In this document: one piece after another, positions 1 to 4,766 of the stretch
How the letters are laid out: the number at the start of each line of letters is the position of its first letter
Numbering within the stretch: the stretch's first letter is position 1
From: Phycisphaerae bacterium
GTDB taxonomy: Bacteria > Planctomycetota > Phycisphaerae > Sedimentisphaerales > Anaerobacaceae
Direction of reading: 5' to 3'
Length of the DNA: 7,476 bases
Assembly: GCA_030630315.1 (NCBI GenBank)
Contig: DAOVNI010000071.1
Location: 1-7,476 of the forward strand
The notes under the pieces: generated by a model
Seen by the model: only the letters and a program-made list of their open reading frames with translations
The model's database searches: none
Told to the model about the DNA's origin: nothing
Position numbers and translations under genes: made by a program

Positions 1-679
1 CAATGGTCAATTGGACTACAATGAGAGAGATGGCGATAAAAGTCCCCCCGCCGATGACGGAGATGATGAGCTGGACAAAGGATGGATTGCGTACCTGACG
101 TGCTACTCGTCTGGCGACAATGAAAGTGGCACGGGGCAGACATCCGGTGGCACGGGGCAAACGTCCGGTGGCACGGGGCAAACGTCCGGTGGCACGGGGC
201 AAACGTCCGGTGGCACGGGGCAGACATCCGGAGGCAGGGGGCAGACATCCGGTGGCACGGGGGAAACGTCTGGTGGCACGGGGCAGACATCCGGTGGCAC
301 GGGGCAAACGTCCGGTGGCACGGGGCAAACGTCCACAAAAGTAAACGTCAATACAGCTTCGGATATAGTTCTGGCTGCTTTGCTCGGTGGCGGAGATGAA
401 GCCGAACGTACTGCCCAATCAATAATAGCTTATCGCGCGACTCTGGCAGATGGGATACAAAACACTTCGGAACTTGTCAACGAAGCAGTAGTAGACAAGA
501 ATACTTTTGAGCAGATTCAGGATTATTTAACCACCCGTTCTAACATTTTTACCATTCGCTGTATTGCGACGGCTGACAGAAACGGACTTAGTGGAGCAAC
601 GCTACAGACAGAGGTGGTAGTAGATAGGAGTTCGACGCCCTGTAAAATACTTTACTGGTATCAGGGAGCAAATAACTGA
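1..679 (+). CDS. gspK: GspK-like minor pseudopilin, C-terminal part (5' end outside window)
   Basis: The frame is open from the left edge (first full codon at base 2), so the TTG at 11 is not taken as the start; 225 residues are visible. GspK caps the tip of the T2SS pseudopilus with GspI and GspJ. The evidence is the C-terminal helix-hairpin-helix-like block beginning KVNVNTASDIVLAALLGG (bases 338-391), followed by a YRA helix, a second helical stretch (TFEQIQDYLTT) and a strand-rich end containing SNIFTIRCIATA and LQTEVVVDR, the usual order at the GspK C-terminus. The segment WIAYLTCYSS before it also fits family members, where it leads straight into the VNVNTA block. Here ten heptapeptide repeats (GTGQTSG) are inserted between them. 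The stop TGA overlaps the next ATG, so translation is probably coupled to gspL. The N-terminal methylation segment cannot be seen. A PilX-type pilin protein is the alternative name. Confidence 0.85.
   Translation, partial: NGQLDYNERDGDKSPPADDGDDELDKGWIAYLTCYSSGDNESGTGQTSGGTGQTSGGTGQTSGGTGQTSGGTGQTSGGRGQTSGGTGETSGGTGQTSGGTGQTSGGTGQTSTKVNVNTASDIVLAALLGGGDEAERTAQSIIAYRATLADGIQNTSELVNEAVVDKNTFEQIQDYLTTRSNIFTIRCIATADRNGLSGATLQTEVVVDRSSTPCKILYWYQGANN
128..334 (+). repeat. 21-bp in-frame minisatellite, ten units
   Basis: Ten head-to-tail units (last one 18 bp) each encode GTGQTSG. Two common unit types differ at silent sites: A has CAGACATCC and B has CAAACGTCC. The order read is A B B B A' A'' C A B B. 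A' ends GGA, A'' encodes GRGQTSG, and unit C encodes GTGETSG with TCT for Ser. As the unit is a multiple of three, gain or loss of copies would keep gspK in frame. The encoded stretch is Gly/Thr/Ser-rich and almost certainly unstructured. Confidence 0.97.
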
Positions 680-681
680 TG
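663..681 (+). promoter_or_regulatory. RBS and overlapping stop/start (TGATG) joining gspK to gspL
   Basis: AGGGAG at 663-668 lies 10 bases before the ATG at 679. The gspK stop TGA (677-679) shares its last A with that ATG. The arrangement supports this start and suggests translational coupling. Confidence 0.75.
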
Positions 682-2184
682 AGCAATAATGTATCTGGTG
701 TGGGGACACGGCTGTCCGCGATTGCGATAGCACAGGACGAAAGTCAGCTTAAGGCCGTGGAGCTTGGAAAGCAGGGTGGGGCTTTTGAAGTTCTCTGGAC
801 AAAGAGCAGTGAAATGGGCCGCACGGACCGGCGCCTTTTTGCAGCCGAGTGCGGCCTGTCCGTCAAGCCCACAGGACAAACAAAGACCGATGGTGACAAA
901 ATTGTTGTGGTTGGCTTTGACTCGACAGGCGTGGCTTTTTACCGCATTGATGTGCCTGCGGCCAAGGAAGAAGAAATTGCGGCAATGGTTAGATTGCAGG
1001 CTGAAGCTCGGCTGCCACTGCCGGCTGAGCAGATGGAGCTGGCCTGGCGGGCCGACAGAGGGCAGGATGGACAAATGGCCGTTACCATAGCGGCGGCAAG
1101 AAGGGAATATCTGCAGGGGTTTGTAGAAGATGTGCGCGGTTTCGGGCCGGCAAAAATACTTTTAGACTGTGAGGGGATAGTAAAGGCATGGAGAGCGTTC
1201 TTTTCCGGAGGAGAGAGGCGCGCTGTGGTTGTGAGTATCGGGTCGCGAAATACGCAGGTTTGCCTGGCTGAGCAGGGAAGGCTGATTAATGCCGTCAGTT
1301 TAGATATGGGGATGAAGGATTTTTCAGCAGTCCAGGAGGACTCCATAGGAGGACAAGCGGAAACTACCGAAAGATTTGCCCAGGATATGCGGAGCGTATT
1401 GGAATTGTTCGGTTATGCCGAGCCGGCGCAATTGCCGGTTTTTGTGCTGTCGGACGGCAACGGTGCGATAGAAAGTATAGTTTCTTGTCTTGAGTCGGCA
1501 GGATTGAATGCGGCAGCAGCTTTGCCGGAGATTAAAAAATTAAGGGCACAGATGGAACTTGGCGCCGAAGACGTCTACGAATATCGTGTGCCGATAGGTC
1601 TTGCACTGATGGCACTCGAAGCACGTGCAGAAGAGCTTAATATTTTCGAGCATTTATATAACCCTGCCGGGGAGGCAAAAAAGAAGCGTTGGTTGTATTC
1701 GCCAAAGGCAGCGTGTGCGATTGCAGCGATAATGCTGTCCGCGCTGGTTATCGTCTCTTATGCAGTTGATGTGGTCAATCTGAAGTATTTGAGAGCGTCG
1801 GCTTCGGGCGTAAATATGAACCGGCTTATGGAGCGGCAAAAGCTAATCAAAACAGTTGCACGAGGGAGACCCGACCTGCTGCAGCTTTTAAACGAAGTAA
1901 ATACAAAGGACAGCGGCGGGATATTGTTGGATAGTGTCCATTTCAAGAAAGGTCGGCCGGTGAGCATAAGCGGGCAGGCACCCGGCAACGACCAGCTATA
2001 CAAATTTCAAGCAGCTCTCATGAGCAAAAAGGGTATAACGGAGGTTGAGATACAAAATGCGACACTTATAAAAGCAGGCGGAGGTTCGTCCCCGCAAAGG
2101 CAGGGCGGCGCCAGAGGCGGGAGGCTCAAGTTTAATATGACTTTTCATTATAAGAGTTTTACCAGGAAGGGAACGCGGACGTAA
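679..2184 (+). CDS. gspL: GspL-like protein (PilM-type actin-fold domain fused to membrane segment and PilN-type domain)
   Basis: 501 residues. GspL binds the secretion ATPase GspE at the inner membrane and pairs with GspM. Residues about 10-325 match the PilM/GspL actin-like pattern: the LQAEARLPLPAEQMELAW stretch (106-123), ILLDCEGIVKAW (160-171), a nucleotide-fold strand VVVSIGSRNTQVCL (183-196), SLDMGMKDF (207-215), DMRSVLELF (236-244) and VPIGLALMAL (304-313). One membrane segment follows at about 343-364, then a short helix and a PilN-like ferredoxin-type domain (about 400-492: LLDSVHF, VSISGQA, YKFQAALM, LKFNMTFHY). A Gly/Gln/Arg-rich loop (467-482) interrupts that domain. In type IV pili the two halves are separate PilM and PilN proteins; the fused form is the GspL layout. 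Whether nucleotide is bound cannot be judged from the motifs seen. It is encoded between gspK and a gspM-like gene, the standard K-L-M order. Confidence 0.85.
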   Translation: MSNNVSGVGTRLSAIAIAQDESQLKAVELGKQGGAFEVLWTKSSEMGRTDRRLFAAECGLSVKPTGQTKTDGDKIVVVGFDSTGVAFYRIDVPAAKEEEIAAMVRLQAEARLPLPAEQMELAWRADRGQDGQMAVTIAAARREYLQGFVEDVRGFGPAKILLDCEGIVKAWRAFFSGGERRAVVVSIGSRNTQVCLAEQGRLINAVSLDMGMKDFSAVQEDSIGGQAETTERFAQDMRSVLELFGYAEPAQLPVFVLSDGNGAIESIVSCLESAGLNAAAALPEIKKLRAQMELGAEDVYEYRVPIGLALMALEARAEELNIFEHLYNPAGEAKKKRWLYSPKAACAIAAIMLSALVIVSYAVDVVNLKYLRASASGVNMNRLMERQKLIKTVARGRPDLLQLLNEVNTKDSGGILLDSVHFKKGRPVSISGQAPGNDQLYKFQAALMSKKGITEVEIQNATLIKAGGGSSPQRQGGARGGRLKFNMTFHYKSFTRKGTRT

Positions 2185-2206
2185 ATCTTAAGATTAGCGG
2201 GACAAG

Positions 2207-2722
2207 ATGAAGAAATTAAGCAAAAGAGATATAAGGGCGCTGAAGATTGGTGCCGTCTGTGTGGCGGCCATCCTGGTGTTTCTATTTGCAACGGGGTTGC
2301 GTGAACGCTGGGGAAAAGTGAGAGAAGAAGGCGCTGAGATAAAAGCTCAATTAGAAGCCATCAGTGGGGACAAGACCAGGCAGGCGGGCTTGATGTCAAT
2401 TGTGCCGGTATTTGAAATGCCGATAATCGAGGAAGAACAAAAGTTTCTGTTCAGAAAAAAACTCGACGAGCAATTAAAAAAGGCGGGAATAAAAAGCAAA
2501 CCCCTGCAGATTCTCACTGCCGGAAAATCACCGGCGCCAGGCTATAAGTTGCTGCGCATAAAGTGCAGCGCCAAGTGCAGGTTCGGGCAGGTGTTTGATT
2601 TGCTTGCCAGGCTGAATGAGAATCCTTACCTGGTTGGCATCGAGGAGATGCGGATAAAATGCGACCCAAAGAAACGGCAGGAAGTCGAGTTGAATTTAAC
2701 GGTGTCAACGTTTGTTAAGTGA
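2207..2722 (+). CDS. GspM/PilO-like inner-membrane platform protein
   Basis: 171 residues, close to the usual size of GspM. It has a basic N-terminus (MKKLSKRDIR), one membrane segment at about 13-30, a charged helix likely to be a short coiled coil (31-55), then a compact alpha/beta domain (about 75-171) with the alternating pattern expected of the PilO/GspM ferredoxin-like fold: FRKKLDEQLKKAGI, YKLLRIKCSAKC, VFDLLARLNENPYLVGIEEM, VELNLTVSTFV. The known role is to stabilise GspL and contact GspC in the inner membrane. The call rests on fold pattern, topology and position directly after gspL rather than on signature residues, because this family is poorly conserved. The gene starts 22 bases after gspL; the upstream purine stretch GCGGGAC is only a modest ribosome binding site. 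Cys120, Cys124 and Cys152 lie in the periplasmic part and could form a disulfide, which is a guess. Confidence 0.7.
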   Translation: MKKLSKRDIRALKIGAVCVAAILVFLFATGLRERWGKVREEGAEIKAQLEAISGDKTRQAGLMSIVPVFEMPIIEEEQKFLFRKKLDEQLKKAGIKSKPLQILTAGKSPAPGYKLLRIKCSAKCRFGQVFDLLARLNENPYLVGIEEMRIKCDPKKRQEVELNLTVSTFVK

Positions 2723-2745
2723 GTGAGATACCGGTTGGGTAGTGT

Positions 2746-3486
2746 ATGCAAAATAATTATCTAAAAGACAAATTCGTCGTCATAGTGCTGCTTGGAGTTT
2801 CAGCGTTTTTGGGCATTATGATTTTGGTTAAAGTCAGGGGCTTTTTTGTGTCCTCGGCCTGGGCGGAGAACGTAGTCAAAAGGGCTGTTGCGCAAACTAA
2901 GCCGGATGCCAACGACGTGGAAAAGTATTTGGCCAAATCTAAAACAATTGCTGATGAATTGAAGAAGAAAAACTTGTTTGCACCGCCTCAGCAGAAAAAG
3001 CACCCTGTTAGCCAGGTGTCAGGCATATTAGGCGATGAGGTGCTGATAAAGGGCAAATGGTACAAAGTCGGTGACAAGGTGGGCGGCGCGAAAATTGTGG
3101 CAATCGAACCCACGCAGGTAAAAATCGAATGGGAGGGTAACGAAAAAGTCTTTGACCCAATCAATGCTGTGAGTGCTGCTGAGCCAAAGAAAGTTGTTGA
3201 AAAAGCCGTTGTGAAAGAAAAGGTGGAGCCTAAAAAGGTAGCGGCGCCGGTGGAGAAACCCGTGGAAGTGAAAGTTACCGCCACACCTGTAAAAGCAGAC
3301 CCCCTCGCCTGGATGGGAGTGGAATTATCTCCAAAAGTAAGAAAAATGCTATTGAAGCATTGGAATAAGGCATCGGATGAAGAAAAGCAGAAGATGAAAG
3401 AAGAGTGGAACAAGGTGCCTGAAGAGCAGAAACAACAGATGATTGATGCAATGGAACAAATGCCTGATTCGATGGGCATTGAGTAA
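2746..3486 (+). CDS. GspC-like protein, paralog 1 (Lys/Pro-rich linker and helical tail)
   Basis: 246 residues. GspC joins the inner-membrane platform to the secretin N0 domain through its periplasmic HR domain. Visible order: short basic start, hydrophobic segment about 10-28, charged helix 41-74, the block KKKNLFAPP (73-81), then an HR-like beta domain at about 86-142 (VSGILGDEVLIKGKWYKVGD, KIVAIEPTQVKIEW). The pattern VGD-GGAKIVAIEP-V-I matches GspC HR domains. After it comes a Lys/Glu/Val/Pro linker (147-185), then a helical tail (193-240) containing SDEEKQKMKEEW and PEEQKQQMIDAM, degenerate copies of the SEEER module found in the next three genes. An AWA site at 38-40 could be cut by signal peptidase, but the long hydrophobic segment followed by K and R makes a membrane anchor more likely. 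It starts 23 bases after the previous gene with a weak ribosome binding site. The PDZ domain of some GspC proteins is absent. Confidence 0.75.
   Translation: MQNNYLKDKFVVIVLLGVSAFLGIMILVKVRGFFVSSAWAENVVKRAVAQTKPDANDVEKYLAKSKTIADELKKKNLFAPPQQKKHPVSQVSGILGDEVLIKGKWYKVGDKVGGAKIVAIEPTQVKIEWEGNEKVFDPINAVSAAEPKKVVEKAVVKEKVEPKKVAAPVEKPVEVKVTATPVKADPLAWMGVELSPKVRKMLLKHWNKASDEEKQKMKEEWNKVPEEQKQQMIDAMEQMPDSMGIE
2947..2988 (+). repeat. Paralogous block in GspC copy 1 (partner 3753-3794)
   Basis: These 42 bases encode IADELKKKNLFAPP and differ by one silent base from 3753-3794 in the second GspC-like gene. A second block, 3088-3115 (AKIVAIEPT), is identical over 28 bases to 3894-3921. These are the best-preserved parts of the tandem duplication. 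Confidence 0.9.
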
Positions 3487-3545
3487 ATGTAGAGATAAAG
3501 TTGGGTTTAACGGCATTAATATTTGCGAGATGAGAAAGGGAGTTT
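3487..3545 (+). other. Longest intergenic gap, nothing clear except an RBS
   Basis: These 59 bases separate the two GspC-like genes. AAAGGGAG at 3535-3542 serves as the ribosome binding site for the ATG at 3546, rather close to it. No convincing promoter pair or hairpin terminator was seen, so the genes on both sides are probably co-transcribed. Confidence 0.5.
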
Positions 3546-4274
3546 ATGAAACTTAATTATCTAAAGGAAAAGAAAGAATCGGTCTCAATTGTGCTGCTCT
3601 GGTTTTCAGCGTTTTTGGGCGTTCTGATTTTGATTAAGGTGGGCGGTTTTTTTGTGGCTTCAGCAAACGCAAAGACCCTCGTGGAAAAGGCCTTTACCCA
3701 AAGCAAGCCCGGTGCCAACGATATGGAGAAATATTTTGCCAAATCCAAGGCGATTGCTGATGAATTGAAGAAGAAAAATTTGTTTGCACCGCCTACACCG
3801 AAGAAGCACCCTGTAAGCCAGGTATTGGGTATATTGGGCAGTGAGGCGCTGATAAACGGCAAATGGTATGAAGTCAACAAAGAGATAGGCGATGCGAAAA
3901 TTGTGGCAATCGAACCCACGCTGGTCAGAATTCTATGGAATGGCAAGGAAAAAATCTTTGAGCCGATGCAGGCGGCGGGTTCTTCGGGCTCAGGTGGGCC
4001 GAGGCCTGGAAGACCGGAGATGGCACGCAGGACAGGGGGCCGGCCGGGAGCAGGCGCCGACATGGTCGTAGTTGGACCCGGAGGAAGGGGAATGTCCGGC
4101 CGCAGAGAGGGATTTATGGGGATGAGAGAAAGATTCCAGAATATGTCTGAGGAAGAAAGGCAGGCGTTTAGAGAACAAATGCGCGCAAGATTTGGCGGCA
4201 GACGAGGCGAAGGGGGATTTGGTGGCGAACGGGGACGAGGCGGCGAACGGGGACGAGGTGGCAGAGGACGATAA
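3546..4274 (+). CDS. GspC-like protein, paralog 2 (Arg/Gly-rich C-terminal tail)
   Basis: 242 residues. The first ~142 residues align along their length with the preceding gene: NYLK near the start, a hydrophobic segment (about 13-31), KVGGFFVASANA, KSKAIADELKKKNLFAPP (67-84), KKHPVSQVLGILG (86-98) and KIVAIEPTLVRI (118-129). It is therefore a tandem duplicate with the same expected role, an HR-domain bridge between platform and secretin. The remainder is unrelated to paralog 1: a Gly/Pro/Arg linker (145-190), one SEEER helical module (NMSEEERQAFREQMRARF, 199-216) and a terminal Arg/Gly stretch with GGERGR units (226-242). The tail is strongly basic and probably disordered. The DNA of the module is nearly identical to part of the secretin gene downstream. 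An ANA site at 40-42 leaves open whether the N-terminus is cleaved. The two paralogs might form a heteromer or serve different states of the machine; nothing here decides. Confidence 0.72.
   Translation: MKLNYLKEKKESVSIVLLWFSAFLGVLILIKVGGFFVASANAKTLVEKAFTQSKPGANDMEKYFAKSKAIADELKKKNLFAPPTPKKHPVSQVLGILGSEALINGKWYEVNKEIGDAKIVAIEPTLVRILWNGKEKIFEPMQAAGSSGSGGPRPGRPEMARRTGGRPGAGADMVVVGPGGRGMSGRREGFMGMRERFQNMSEEERQAFREQMRARFGGRRGEGGFGGERGRGGERGRGGRGR
4146..4183 (+). repeat. 38-base block identical to 5139-5176 in the secretin gene
   Basis: The block encodes SEEERQAFREQM plus two bases of the next codon. It is identical, without mismatch, to the segment in the secretin leader, and similarity continues downstream (codons for RFGG). 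Such identity at silent sites points to recent duplication or gene conversion within the cluster. Confidence 0.92.
4221..4271 (+). repeat. 18-bp repeats encoding GGERGR at the end of GspC paralog 2
   Basis: Two units (4221-4238 and 4239-4256) differ by one silent base (GGT/GGC), and a third, shortened unit encoding GGRGR runs to the stop codon. A similar coding stretch (GGERRRGGERGFGG) lies in the secretin gene at about 5187-5228. Confidence 0.9.
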
Positions 4275-4286
4275 AACGACTGAAAC

Positions 4287-4301
4287 GAGGTAAATAAAAT
4301 G
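4287..4301 (+). promoter_or_regulatory. RBS of the lipoprotein gene
   Basis: GAGG at 4287-4290, then 8 bases, then ATG at 4299. The layout and flanking bases (cgaggt...aaa) match the RBS region of the secretin gene at 4751-4766. Confidence 0.75.
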
Positions 4302-4748
4302 AAACAGTCAAGAACAGTAATATCGGCAATACTTGTTGTTGCGGTGCTTCTCACTGCTTTGGGGCTCACTTCTTGCAGCAAGAAAAGCGGGCCTGCTGAA
4401 TCCCAAACAGACGCTGAGTCCGAGAAAACCGGCGAGGTCCAGAAGCCGGGGGACGCAAATGAGCTCGAAATAGAACGTGCCAGGATGGCCGAGGCAAGAC
4501 CAGCACTTGGCCGTGAAGACCCGGCGAGGCTTCGCGATGTATCTCCGGAAGTAAGAGCCAGATTAAAAGAGCAAAAGGAAAAGATACAGCAAAGCTGGCA
4601 GAATATGTCCGAGGAAGAAAAGGAAGAGTTTGCAGCTAAAATGCGCGAAATAAGACAGAGGGGGGAGAATATGTCTGAGGAAGAAAGAGAAAAATTTATG
4701 GCCGAACTGCGTGAAAGACTTAACACCGGACGGCAAGAAAATGATTAA
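4299..4748 (+). CDS. Small lipoprotein with SEEER helical modules; paralog of the secretin leader
   Basis: 149 residues, no family recognised with confidence. The N-terminus MKQSR, a hydrophobic stretch (8-23) and the lipobox LTSC (23-26) predict a lipoprotein with Cys26 lipidated; Ser at +2 fits outer-membrane sorting by the rule known from Proteobacteria. Residues 30-78 are acidic and probably disordered. Residues 80-142 are strongly helical and charged and hold two tandem copies of a module, NMSEEEKEEFAAKMREIR (102-119) and NMSEEEREKFMAELRERL (124-141), preceded by a weaker copy (SPEVRARLKEQ). From MK.SR through KPGDAN to the SEEER helices it is collinear with residues 1-142 of the secretin encoded next. 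Its place directly before the secretin gene makes a pilotin-like or channel-associated role possible, but it shows no similarity that I can recognise to GspS or other known pilotins. The SEEER pattern also resembles DUF3106-type repeats. Confidence 0.75.
   Translation: MKQSRTVISAILVVAVLLTALGLTSCSKKSGPAESQTDAESEKTGEVQKPGDANELEIERARMAEARPALGREDPARLRDVSPEVRARLKEQKEKIQQSWQNMSEEEKEEFAAKMREIRQRGENMSEEEREKFMAELRERLNTGRQEND
4602..4724 (+). repeat. Two tandem copies of the SEEER module in the lipoprotein gene
   Basis: The copies begin at 4602 and 4668 (66-base period), both with AATATGTC(C/T)GAGGAAGAAA. Each encodes NMSEEE(K/R) followed by about 12 charged residues. The same opening occurs at 4140 in the second GspC-like gene. 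Confidence 0.85.
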
Positions 4749-4751
4749 AGC

Positions 4752-4766
4752 GAGGTGATTAAATTG
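4752..4766 (+). promoter_or_regulatory. RBS that fixes a TTG start for the secretin gene
   Basis: GAGG at 4752-4755 precedes TTG at 4764 by 8 bases. The sequence lines up base for base with the lipoprotein start region: GAGG, 8 bases ending AAA, then ATG or TTG, then AAACAGTCAAG or AAACGGTCAAG. This supports TTG as the start rather than the internal ATG at 4785, which would remove the positively charged end of the signal sequence. Confidence 0.8.

Noticed and set aside
128..334. Possible CRISPR array
   Set aside because: The units are contiguous, with no unique spacers, and are in frame with a protein gene.
103..351. Open frames in other phases over the gspK minisatellite (minus-strand PPDVCPV repeats and plus-strand VARGKRP repeats)
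   Set aside because: A stop-free 21-bp unit keeps every phase open automatically. Only the phase continuing into the VNVNTA block makes family sense.
679..2722. Reading the cluster as a type IV pilus operon (pilM-N-O-P-Q)
   Set aside because: PilM and PilN are fused, a GspK-type protein precedes them, and the bridging proteins have an N-terminal membrane anchor plus HR domain as in GspC, with no PilP-type lipobox. T2SS fits better, though a pilus-related machine is not excluded.
3487..3545. Promoter candidate (TAATAT at about 3517) between the GspC-like genes
   Set aside because: No suitably spaced -35 element was found, and the neighbouring gene spacing fits a continuous transcript.
3557..4726. 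A 389-codon open frame on the minus strand across GspC paralog 2 and the lipoprotein gene
   Set aside because: It is the reverse reading of Gly/Arg/Glu-rich codons, giving a Ser/Pro/Leu-rich product without a recognisable domain, and it crosses two well-supported genes and the gap between them.
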